A stretch of 60,958 nucleotides of DNA from Prevotellaceae bacterium (GTDB lineage Bacteria; Bacteroidota; Bacteroidia; Bacteroidales; UBA932). How positions within the stretch are numbered: position 1 is the first letter of the stretch; every line of letters begins with the position of its first letter. The stretch covers positions 1-60,958 of the forward strand of contig JAISFN010000111.1 in NCBI GenBank assembly GCA_031263585.1, read 5' to 3'. The translations under genes were made by a program, and so were the position numbers. This document shows positions 44,090 through 51,630 of the stretch, piece by piece. Under the pieces are notes generated by a model. It made no database searches. It was not told the origin of the DNA and was given only the letters and a program-made list of their open reading frames with translations.

Positions 44090-45592
44090 ATGGAACTTGC
44101 ACCTAACTACAGATTACAAAACGGCAAATATCAAATTATAACTAAAATCGGCCAGGGCGGATTCGGCATAAGCTATCGCGCCCAATGGCTAACCGAAGTA
44201 AGCGGCCCGGTGGGGAAAATGAATACAGCAATTCCGGTTGCCGTTAAAGAATTTTTCTTTGAAGAATATTGTTCGCGCGAATCCGGCGCTTCGCTTGTTT
44301 CCGTAACATCGGCTACAGGCGGCGCTATTTTCGAACAATTTAAAAACAAACTGAAAAAAGAAGCGGCCATTTTATCGCGTTTACAGCATCCGAATATTGT
44401 GAAAGTGCTGGATATTTTTGAGGAAAACAACACAGCCTACATGGTAATGGCTTTTGTCGACGGCGAATCGTTGAAGGACATTATCCGCCGCAAAGGGAAG
44501 TTAGACGAGGCGGCAAGCCTGAAATATGTCGGCCAGTTATGCGATGCGCTGGCCGAAATCCACCGCAACAAGATACTCCACCTGGATATTAAGCCCGGCA
44601 ACATATTGATAGATAAAAACGATAATGTACAGTTGATCGACTTTGGCATTAGCAAGCAGTATAACGATATACACCAAGAGACGAGCGTCACGCCGATAGG
44701 CGTCAGCAAGGGTTTTGCCCCTTGCGAACAATATTCGGGAGTGCAGGTATTTACTCCAGCTACCGATATTTACGCCGCAGGGGCAACGCTGTATAATATG
44801 CTTACAGGGGTGGCGCCGAAGGAATCAACCGTTAGGATTATAGAAAATTTGGACACGGTAAAACTGTATAACCCAAAGGTAAGCGACGGGGTAAACAAAG
44901 CCGTAAGCAAGGCGATGGAGATAAAACCCAAAGACCGTTACCAAAGCGCTGCCGCATTTTGGAATGCATTGCATGCCGATAAAAAAGAAGAATCGGAAAC
45001 AAACAATGAAACGCAAATCGAACCCGAAAAAAGAAAAACGAATAGACAACCGCTAAATGAAACGCTTGCCGATAAAAAGCCTGCCGACAAACAAAAACCG
45101 CTTACAGAAAATAAACCGGATAGTAAAAAAGCAATTATGCCGGATAACATAAATGAAACCGATCGAATGCTGCTCAATATTATTAGAGTTGCGGCAAGTA
45201 AACAATCTATCCTTGCAGCCCGAAAGGCTCAAAAAAAATGTTTTAAAATATGTAAAAAGCAAGGTAAACGGATTGATTATAAAGAGCATGTCCAAGGGCT
45301 GCAACTTGATTTTTTCCCGAATGAATTTTTAAAAAGCGAGTTAGCTAAAAAATATGAAAACCGGATATGGAGGCTCGTTTTAGCGAGAGTTTTAACATTG
45401 CCGATGTTTAACATTGCTGTAATATGGTGTTACTATCTCTATTACGGTTACGATTCCTATTACGATTCCTATTACGGTTACTATGTCTTTCCATGTATTA
45501 TCGGAATTGTAATTGCTGGAGTTATTACATATTCACTTTTTGTAATAAGGAAAATGAAAAAAATAGCGAATCAAATAAAATCTTATAATTAA
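44090..45592 (+). CDS. Ser/Thr kinase 3, membrane-anchored
   Basis: 500 residues. The kinase domain (~13-290) has GQGGFGISYRA, K53 in VAVKEF, HLDIKPGN (D166, N171) and DFG (184-186). The residue before the catalytic Asp is Leu, not Arg, so this is a non-RD kinase that should not need activation-loop phosphorylation. After a charged Lys/Glu-rich linker (~295-350) and a ~60-residue basic segment, two membrane helices flank a Tyr-rich turn (YYGYDSYYDSYYGYY, ~450). The active domain faces the cytoplasm. The stop is three bases from the PP2C start. Confidence 0.92.
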   Translation: MELAPNYRLQNGKYQIITKIGQGGFGISYRAQWLTEVSGPVGKMNTAIPVAVKEFFFEEYCSRESGASLVSVTSATGGAIFEQFKNKLKKEAAILSRLQHPNIVKVLDIFEENNTAYMVMAFVDGESLKDIIRRKGKLDEAASLKYVGQLCDALAEIHRNKILHLDIKPGNILIDKNDNVQLIDFGISKQYNDIHQETSVTPIGVSKGFAPCEQYSGVQVFTPATDIYAAGATLYNMLTGVAPKESTVRIIENLDTVKLYNPKVSDGVNKAVSKAMEIKPKDRYQSAAAFWNALHADKKEESETNNETQIEPEKRKTNRQPLNETLADKKPADKQKPLTENKPDSKKAIMPDNINETDRMLLNIIRVAASKQSILAARKAQKKCFKICKKQGKRIDYKEHVQGLQLDFFPNEFLKSELAKKYENRIWRLVLARVLTLPMFNIAVIWCYYLYYGYDSYYDSYYGYYVFPCIIGIVIAGVITYSLFVIRKMKKIANQIKSYN

Positions 45593-45594
45593 TT

Positions 45595-46884
45595 ATGAAT
45601 ATAAATAAACCATATGCCCTGAACGAAATAGGGAAGCGGCAAAACCAGGAAGATAGTATTTTCCCCGCTAAAAATCGGGCAAACAATAATACCCGTTTTT
45701 TTCTGGTGTGCGATGGAATGGGCGGGCACGAGAATGGCGAAGTGGCAAGCCAGACGGTTTGCGAAAGCTTTGCCGCGTTTTTAAAAGATATTAACCCCGA
45801 TGATTTTAACAAAGCGGCGTTTGGGCAAGCCTTAAATTTTGCTTACGATGAGTTGGATAAAAAAGACAATTCGCCCGCGCATGGAAGCAAAATGGGTACA
45901 ACGCTCACATTCCTTTACCTTAACAACAAAGGCGCTTTTTTGGCGCATATCGGCGATAGCCGGATTTATCACGTCAGGGGTAATAAAATTTTATACAAAA
46001 CACAAGACCACTCGCTGGTTAACGATTTGCTTAAAGCCGGAATAATAAGCCCTGAAGAAGCCGAAAACCACCCCAAAAAAAATGTAATAACACGGGCAAT
46101 GCAACCCCATTTGGAAAAGCGCAACAAAGTCGGCGTATATGAAACAGCAGATATTAAAACCGGCGATTATTTCTTTTTATGCAGCGACGGCATACTTGAG
46201 AGCCTGAGCGACGACAGGCTTGTTTTTATACTTGGCGAACAGGCGGCAGATTCGGAAAAAATACAGGCAATTAATGAAATTTGCAAAGAACATAGTAATG
46301 ATAATTTTTCGGCATACCTTGTACCTGTAGCCGAAGGTGTTGCCGTGATGAATCAAAAGCCTGTTTTTGTCGAAACCGCTGAAACAGTCCAGTTTGTAGA
46401 AGATTTTCCGGATAATGAAACGGAAGTTACCGATCCTCCAAGGGTTGAGAACGATAAAGAAGCTCCTGAGAAGATCGGACGGCGGCAAAAATCGAAGTTA
46501 CCCGCAATTCTTTTGATAGTGTTATTATTGGCAATTGCCGGTATTGGAGCGTATTTTTTCCTTAAACACAAATCAATCGAACAACCGGATGAACTAAGCA
46601 AGCCTCCTGCAATAAACAAGCATACTAAACCGGAGCCGAAAAAACCGGACTCGAATGTGCCGTTTATTGATAATGAGGCGGAAAAACCAGTAGAACCGAT
46701 CAATACTTCTGCCGATAGAAAAACAGGCGAGGATAGCCCGAAGATTGATACGGGAATACGAAGAAAAGCCGAGAAATTTCTGAAAATCAGAGGCAAGGAA
46801 AGTACCAAAGAAAATATAGATAGTGTAAGTAAAAAAGAAATAGAAAATAAACCTCGGCAAGACACAATATCGAAAAACCAATAA
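45595..46884 (+). CDS. PP2C-type Ser/Thr phosphatase, membrane-anchored
   Basis: 429 residues. The PP2C domain (1-~248) has RQNQED, VCDGMGGHENGE (D40, G41), GTTLTF, HIGDSRIYH, CSDGILE (D198) and SNDNFSAYL (D236), so all metal ligands are present. A juxtamembrane Thr-rich stretch (NETEVTDPP), one membrane helix (~301-323) and a ~105-residue Lys/Pro/Glu-rich outer tail follow. It should reverse the phosphorylation made by the three kinases. It is coupled to kinase 3 by a two-base gap. Part of its tail is duplicated at 34416-34608. Confidence 0.94.
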   Translation: MNINKPYALNEIGKRQNQEDSIFPAKNRANNNTRFFLVCDGMGGHENGEVASQTVCESFAAFLKDINPDDFNKAAFGQALNFAYDELDKKDNSPAHGSKMGTTLTFLYLNNKGAFLAHIGDSRIYHVRGNKILYKTQDHSLVNDLLKAGIISPEEAENHPKKNVITRAMQPHLEKRNKVGVYETADIKTGDYFFLCSDGILESLSDDRLVFILGEQAADSEKIQAINEICKEHSNDNFSAYLVPVAEGVAVMNQKPVFVETAETVQFVEDFPDNETEVTDPPRVENDKEAPEKIGRRQKSKLPAILLIVLLLAIAGIGAYFFLKHKSIEQPDELSKPPAINKHTKPEPKKPDSNVPFIDNEAEKPVEPINTSADRKTGEDSPKIDTGIRRKAEKFLKIRGKESTKENIDSVSKKEIENKPRQDTISKNQ

Positions 46885-46904
46885 AACTATAAATTTGAAA
46901 AACT

Positions 46905-46955
46905 ATGCTAAACACAGCAGAAGGATATTTACCAAATAGGACTCGTACTCAATAA
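46905..46955 (+). pseudogene. possible start of a lost kinase gene
   Basis: A 16-codon frame (MLNTAEGYLPNRTRTQ) resembles the first residues of Bacteroidota kinases (a LPNGT motif before the P-loop), but stops at once. The match is short and could be chance. Confidence 0.2.
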
Positions 46956-47197
46956 AAATTAAATACCTGATTATTAAAGCGTAATTCTTAATATTATTCA
47001 ACTATCTTAAAATAAATAAAGTACAAAATTGTATATATTGCAAACCGCTAATAATAAGTATAAAATAAAAAACGGCATAGTGCATACGGCTAACTATCTG
47101 CCGCATGCGCTATGTATATCACCATATTATTAGCTGGTAATTAGCCTATTATCCTTTTATATGTTATATAAAATGATTTTTGATTAAAAAATATTTC

Positions 47198-47205
47198 TAC
47201 ATTTG
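47198..47205 (+). promoter_or_regulatory. -7 promoter box of cassette 1
   Basis: TACATTTG fits TAnnTTTG, with TTTTTG upstream at about 47178 (spacing shorter than usual). The start of transcription would be near 47212, about 25 bases before the riboswitch core. The same box occurs at 50621-50628. Confidence 0.55.
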
Positions 47206-47235
47206 TCCCTTGAAAGTTTTTTTCCATATTCAACC

Positions 47236-47392
47236 CCGTTAAGGTGTTCCACAAGTGTGAAATTAAAAGGGAACCATGTGAAAATCACGGACTGTCGCGC
47301 AACTGTAAGCTCTTAAAACTTTCTGTATAATATGCCACTAGAGTAAAATCTGGGAAGGTATACAGGATAGAGTAAGTCAGGAGACCTGCCTT
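47236..47392 (+). promoter_or_regulatory. cobalamin riboswitch 1
   Basis: Conserved landmarks in order: AAAGGGAACCATGTGAAAATCACGG, CGCGCAACTGTAA, GCCACT, GGGAAGG, and the B12 box AGTCAGGAGACCTGCC at 47375-47390 (first motif spans 47266-47290). These are the core elements of class-I cobalamin riboswitches, which bind adenosylcobalamin and switch the downstream gene off. A terminator-forming pair lies between it and bcd. It controls bcd-etfB-etfA. Confidence 0.93.
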
Positions 47393-47417
47393 AAACCGGA
47401 TTGACAATGCTTTCGCG

Positions 47418-47505
47418 AAAAAAGCAGGGTCAGGATTAATTTATTCTTCTGTATTGCTATATACAGATGTATAACCTGCCTTTTTTTCACCCTGCTTTTT
47501 TCCGG
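47418..47505 (+). terminator. riboswitch 1 expression platform (terminator)
   Basis: AAAAAAGCAGGGT (47418-47430) is perfectly complementary to ACCCTGCTTTTTT (47489-47501), giving a 13-bp stem with a T-rich 3' arm 42 bases before the bcd start. A shorter pair (CAGG / CCTG) inside offers a competing fold. Ligand binding would favour the terminator. Confidence 0.8.
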
Positions 47506-47543
47506 AATAATTGCAATTTGTACAAAAGCTAATATTTTTAAAT

Positions 47544-48683
47544 ATGGATTTTTCATTAACAAAAGAACAAGAACTATTTCTGCAAATGATCAGGGAATTT
47601 GCCGAAAAGGAGGTAAAGCCCATTGCTGCTGAAATTGATGAAGAAGAACGTTTCCCGATGGAAACGGTAGAAAAAATGGCAAAATTGGGACTAATGGGCA
47701 TCCCTATTCCGGTAGAATATGGCGGAGCGGGAGCCAATAGCCAGTTATACTCGATAGCCGTAGAGGAACTTTCGAGGGTGTGTGCAACAACAGGCATTAT
47801 AGTCTCGGCCCATACGTCATTATGTGCCGCCCCGATATACGAGTTTGGGACAGAGGAACAAAAGCGTAAATACTTGCCCAAAATCGCTTCGGGGCAGTGG
47901 CTTGGGGCATTCGGGCTAACCGAACCCAATGCGGGAACCGATGCCGCCGGACAGCAAACAACCGCTGTTGATATGGGAGACCACTGGCTGCTGACCGGTT
48001 CGAAAATATTTATCACCAATGCCGCATATGCAAATCTGTACATCATTATCGCTATGACAGACAGGTCGCTTGCTACTAAAGGCATATCGGCATTTATCGT
48101 TGAAAGTACATCTCCGGGATTTTCGGTAGGCAAAAAAGAGAAGAAGCTGGGTATCCGTGGTTCGGCTACTTGCGAGCTTATTATGGAAAATTGCATTGTA
48201 CCTAAAGAAAATTTGCTGGGGCAGATAGGCAAAGGTTTCGGCATTGCCATGAAAACCCTCGACGGTGGTCGTATCGGCGTGGCTTCGCAGGCTCTCGGTA
48301 TCGCACAGGGAGCAATGGACGAAACGGTGAAGTATGTGAAAGAACGGAAACAATTCGGCAGGTCGATAGGGCAATTCCAGAATACCCAATTCCAATTGGC
48401 CGATATGGATACTAAAATCGAAGCCGCACGCTGGCTGGTAAGGCTTGCCGCTTATAAAAAAGACATGAAACAGCCATACTCGATTGATGCGGCAAGGGCA
48501 AAACTATTTGCGTCCGAAACGGCTATGGAAATGACGGTTAAAGCGGTACAATTTCATGGCGGCTATGGTTACACTCGCGAGTATCCGGTGGAACGCATGA
48601 TGCGCGATGCCAAGATTACCGAAATATACGAAGGAACGTCCGAAGTTCAACGGATGGTTATTTCCGCCGGTTTGCTTAAATAA
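47544..48683 (+). CDS. bcd: butyryl-CoA dehydrogenase
   Basis: 379 residues from ATG 47544 (MDFSLTKEQELF, the usual short-chain start; the frame opens at 47511). It has GLTEPNAGTDAAGQ, FITNAAYA, the FAD region QFGRSIGQFQNTQFQLADM, QFHGGYGYTREYPVERMMRDAKI and the catalytic Glu in IYEGTSEVQ. It reduces crotonyl-CoA to butyryl-CoA, possibly bifurcating electrons to ferredoxin with the EtfBA encoded downstream. It is the first gene after riboswitch 1. Confidence 0.93.
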   Translation: MDFSLTKEQELFLQMIREFAEKEVKPIAAEIDEEERFPMETVEKMAKLGLMGIPIPVEYGGAGANSQLYSIAVEELSRVCATTGIIVSAHTSLCAAPIYEFGTEEQKRKYLPKIASGQWLGAFGLTEPNAGTDAAGQQTTAVDMGDHWLLTGSKIFITNAAYANLYIIIAMTDRSLATKGISAFIVESTSPGFSVGKKEKKLGIRGSATCELIMENCIVPKENLLGQIGKGFGIAMKTLDGGRIGVASQALGIAQGAMDETVKYVKERKQFGRSIGQFQNTQFQLADMDTKIEAARWLVRLAAYKKDMKQPYSIDAARAKLFASETAMEMTVKAVQFHGGYGYTREYPVERMMRDAKITEIYEGTSEVQRMVISAGLLK

Positions 48684-48711
48684 ATTATCAAAAAAGAATA
48701 AACCAGTTGAA

Positions 48712-49500
48712 ATGAATATAGTTGTTTGTATTAAGCAAGTGCCGGATACGACAGAAATAAGATTGAATCCGGAAACGGGAACTATGATACGCGAAGGTGT
48801 TCCCAGTATTATGAATCCCGACGATAAAAGCGGGCTTGAAGCGGCATTGCAGCTGAAATATAAATACGGGGCTCATATAACTGTTATTACCATGGGGCCT
48901 GCGCAGGCCGATAAAGTATTGAGGGAAGCTTATGCTATGGGCGTTGACCGGGCAATTCTTTTAACCGACCGTAAATTTGCCGGAGCCGATACGTTGGCAA
49001 CATCCAATGCCCTTGCCGGCGCTTTACGTATGCTGGACTTCGATTTAATAATCACTGGTCGCCAGGCCATCGACGGCGATACGGCGCAGGTAGGCCCACA
49101 AATTGCCGAGCATCTCGACCTTCCGCAAGTAAGCTATGTTGAAGGTTTGCAGTATGACGGACAGAAATTATTCACCATAAAAAAATCGACCGAAGAAGGT
49201 TACCAGATAGTGGAGGTCGAAGCTCCTTGCTTGATAACAATATTGTCGTCGGCAAACAGTCCCCGCTACATGTCGGTAAACGGCATTGTGAACGCCTACA
49301 AGCGCGAAGTGGAAATATGGAGGTTCGAGAATATCAATATCGATGAGCACAAACTGGGTTTGAAAGGCTCGCCTACCCGCGTATTCAAATCGTTTACTAA
49401 AGGAGCTAAAATTGCGGGCCAACTGTACGAAGTTGAAGCTGTCGAAGCTGCCGATATTATTATAGAAAAGTTAAAGGAAAAATTTATTATAAATGGATAA
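48712..49500 (+). CDS. etfB: electron transfer flavoprotein beta subunit (set 2)
   Basis: 262 residues from ATG 48712, which gives the canonical MNIVVCIKQVPDTTEIR; the upstream in-frame ATG at 48607 lies inside bcd. Motifs ITGRQAIDGDTAQVGPQ and LGLKGSPTRVFKS mark EtfB. It is 28 bases after bcd and overlaps etfA by eight bases, so the three are one operon. With EtfA it forms the redox partner of Bcd. Confidence 0.95.
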   Translation: MNIVVCIKQVPDTTEIRLNPETGTMIREGVPSIMNPDDKSGLEAALQLKYKYGAHITVITMGPAQADKVLREAYAMGVDRAILLTDRKFAGADTLATSNALAGALRMLDFDLIITGRQAIDGDTAQVGPQIAEHLDLPQVSYVEGLQYDGQKLFTIKKSTEEGYQIVEVEAPCLITILSSANSPRYMSVNGIVNAYKREVEIWRFENINIDEHKLGLKGSPTRVFKSFTKGAKIAGQLYEVEAVEAADIIIEKLKEKFIING

Positions 49501-50491
49501 GTCTCAATACAAAAACATCTATGTATTTGTAGAGCAGCGCGAAGGTGTTATCCAGAATGTTGCGCTGGAGCTTTTAAATAAAGCGTGTGAATTAGCTGAT
49601 AAGTTAAATGAAGAAGTATATGCCGTGCTGCTCGGTTACAACATAAAAGACAAAGCGCCGTTATTGATTGCCCACGGGGCAGGAACGGTTTTATGCGTTG
49701 ATTCATCCGAATTGGAACAATACAATACCGAACCTTATACCCAGGCTATTACACAGATATTGAACGACAGAAAGCCGTCTGTTGTTTTAATCGGCGCAAC
49801 AACCATAGGCCGAGACTTGGGACCGCGTTTATCGGCACGCATGAGAACTGGATTGACAGCCGATTGTACTGGCCTAGACATTTCGAGAGAAAGCGCCCTG
49901 TTAATGACCCGCCCTGCCTTTGGCGGCAATTTGATGGCTACCATTATTTGTAAGGAACATCGCCCGCAAATATCAACGGTTCGCCCGGGCGTTATGTTAA
50001 AAGGGAAAGAAGACCCTTCGCGTAAAGGCGCCGTTGAAAATGTTACGATAAATTTCGATAAATCGAAGTTTAAGGTAAGAATACTAAAAACAGTAAAAGA
50101 AGAAAAGAACCTGATTGATATTACCAAGGCAAGGATATTAGTTTCGGGCGGCCGTGGAGTGGGTAGCAGCGAGGGCTTTAAAATGCTAGATAAATTTGCG
50201 AAAACTATCGGCGCCGAAGTATCGTCGTCGCGTGCAATGGTTGATGCCGGGGTTATTACTTACGACAGGCAGGTAGGGCAAACCGGGAAAACCGTACGCC
50301 CCGATGTTTATTTTGCATTGGGTATTTCAGGCGCAATACAACATTTGGCCGGCATGGAAGAATCGGACTATATAATTGCCATTAATAAAGATAAATACGC
50401 CCCTATTTTTCAGGTGGCTGATTTGGGAATTGTAGGCAATGTAAACCAAATAATACCACTGCTGATTGAGAAGTTGAAAAAAGGTAAGTAA
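49493..50491 (+). CDS. etfA: electron transfer flavoprotein alpha subunit (set 2)
   Basis: 332 residues. C-terminal FAD domain with SGGRGVGSSEGF, SSSRAMVDAGVITYDRQVGQTGKTV (around 242-266) and SGAIQHLAGM. It overlaps etfB by eight bases. It is clearly different from the EtfA at 3302 and specific to the B12-controlled butyrate branch. The second regulatory cassette starts four bases after its stop. Confidence 0.95.
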   Translation: MDKSQYKNIYVFVEQREGVIQNVALELLNKACELADKLNEEVYAVLLGYNIKDKAPLLIAHGAGTVLCVDSSELEQYNTEPYTQAITQILNDRKPSVVLIGATTIGRDLGPRLSARMRTGLTADCTGLDISRESALLMTRPAFGGNLMATIICKEHRPQISTVRPGVMLKGKEDPSRKGAVENVTINFDKSKFKVRILKTVKEEKNLIDITKARILVSGGRGVGSSEGFKMLDKFAKTIGAEVSSSRAMVDAGVITYDRQVGQTGKTVRPDVYFALGISGAIQHLAGMEESDYIIAINKDKYAPIFQVADLGIVGNVNQIIPLLIEKLKKGK

Positions 50492-50494
50492 AGA

Positions 50495-50848
50495 ATGGCA
50501 TAATGCATACGGCTAACTATATGCCGCATGCACTATGTATATCACTATATTCTTGTCTGATAATTAGCCTATTATCCTTTTATATAACATATAAAAGGAT
50601 TTTTGATTAAAAAATGTTTCTACATTTGTCCTTTGAAAGTTTTTTCATATTCAACCCCGTTAAGGTGTTCCACAATTGTGAAATTAAAAGGGAACCATGT
50701 GAAAATCACGGACTGTCGCGCAACTGTAAGCTCTTAAAACTTTCTGTACAATTTGCCACTGGAGTAAAATCTGGGAAGGCGTACAGGATAGAGTAAGTCA
50801 GGAGACCTGCCTTAAACCGGATTGACAATGCTTTCGCGAAAAAAGCAG
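50495..50848 (+). repeat. regulatory cassette, copy 2
   Basis: Near-identical to 47073-47429, including the hairpin (50498-50512 / 50522-50536), -7 box TACATTTG (50621-50628) and riboswitch. After the shared AAAAAAGCAG the sequences diverge completely, so only the sensing half was duplicated or kept alike. Confidence 0.9.
50655..50812 (+). promoter_or_regulatory. cobalamin riboswitch 2
   Basis: Same core elements as riboswitch 1: GGGAACCATGTGAAAATCACGG, CGCGCAACTGTAA, GCCACTGG, GGGAAGG and the B12 box AGTCAGGAGACCTGCC at about 50796-50811. It precedes marC-abfD-nifU-abfT-4hbD. All landmark positions expected for ligand binding are unchanged between the copies. Confidence 0.93.
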
Positions 50849-50925
50849 CGTCGAGTATAAGATATATTCTTTTATATTAGCATAACAGCCTTATTTATAT
50901 CTTTCCTCTTAGCCTGTATTTTTCG
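50837..50925 (+). terminator. riboswitch 2 expression platform (imperfect terminator)
   Basis: CGAAAAAAGCAG (50837-50848) pairs with CTGTATTTTTCG (50914-50925) with two mismatches. An inner hairpin of AGATATA / TATATCT type (about 50859-50865 / 50896-50902) closes the loop. The stem is weaker than in copy 1 but has the same layout. Confidence 0.55.
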
Positions 50926-51016
50926 TTAAACCATTATGGAGGTCGAAAGGTCTTTCATTATACCTGTTGCATTTTAGCAATAGGGGTGTATTTAATTAAA
51001 AATTAATGAAAAAGAA

Positions 51017-51598
51017 ATGCTGAATTTAAACCTGCAAGAAATACTGACAGCCTTTATGGTATTATTTGCTGTAATTGACATTACAGGTTCTATTCCTATT
51101 ATTGTAAACCTCAGTAGCGCCGGGAAAAAAATACAGGCAGGAAAGGCTGCTGTCTTGTCGTTGATTATATTGATTGCATTTTTATTTGCAGGGGAAGCTT
51201 TGTTAAAATTATTTAATACCGACATTGCGTCCTTTGCAATAGCCGGCTCATTAGTGCTTTTTGCATTGGCAATTGAAATGACTTTTAATGTCGAGTTATT
51301 CCGCAATGAAGGTACTGCAGGACAGTCAACCATTATTCCCGTCGTTTTTCCACTGGTAGCAGGGCCGGGGACGCTTACTACGGCGCTATCGTTACGCGCC
51401 GGATACCAAGCTGAAAATATCATTATAGCTATTTTATTTAATTTGATAATCGTGTACATCGTTCTCCGGAAAATTAATCTTGTTGAAAAGCTTATAGGAC
51501 AAAACGGTATATCTATTTCACGGCGATTTTTCGGCGTAATACTTTTAGCTATGTCGGTAAAATTATTTGTATCCAATCTTCGTATCCTTTTAGCATAA
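51017..51598 (+). CDS. MarC family integral membrane protein
   Basis: 193 residues with six hydrophobic segments and the MarC (UPF0056) pattern: FAVIDITGSIPIIVNL at the start and PLVAGPGTLTTALSL in the middle. Function is not established for the family. It sits between riboswitch 2 and abfD, 32 bases before the latter, as first gene of the operon. A transport role for an intermediate or product of the pathway would be an attractive guess, but nothing shows it. Confidence 0.85.
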   Translation: MLNLNLQEILTAFMVLFAVIDITGSIPIIVNLSSAGKKIQAGKAAVLSLIILIAFLFAGEALLKLFNTDIASFAIAGSLVLFALAIEMTFNVELFRNEGTAGQSTIIPVVFPLVAGPGTLTTALSLRAGYQAENIIIAILFNLIIVYIVLRKINLVEKLIGQNGISISRRFFGVILLAMSVKLFVSNLRILLA

Positions 51599-51630
51599 AA
51601 TTTAATAAAATCACAATAAAAACAAAAGTT

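Larger units (their letters stand above)
47073..47429 (+). repeat. regulatory cassette, copy 1 (hairpin, promoter, B12 riboswitch)
   Basis: About 355 bases repeated at 50495-50848 with roughly 90% or better identity. They include an inverted repeat (47076-47090 / 47100-47114), the -7 box and the whole riboswitch. Base changes in the hairpin arms differ between copies but keep pairing. Confidence 0.9.

Noticed and set aside
35255-46884. Interpretation of the kinase/FHA/PP2C cluster as type VI secretion control
   Set aside because: No secretion structural genes (sheath, baseplate, Hcp, ClpV-like) occur anywhere in the window.
46905-46955. Short frame resembling the start of a fourth kinase
   Set aside because: Only 16 codons with a four-to-five-residue likeness; kept as a very low-confidence feature, not as a finding.
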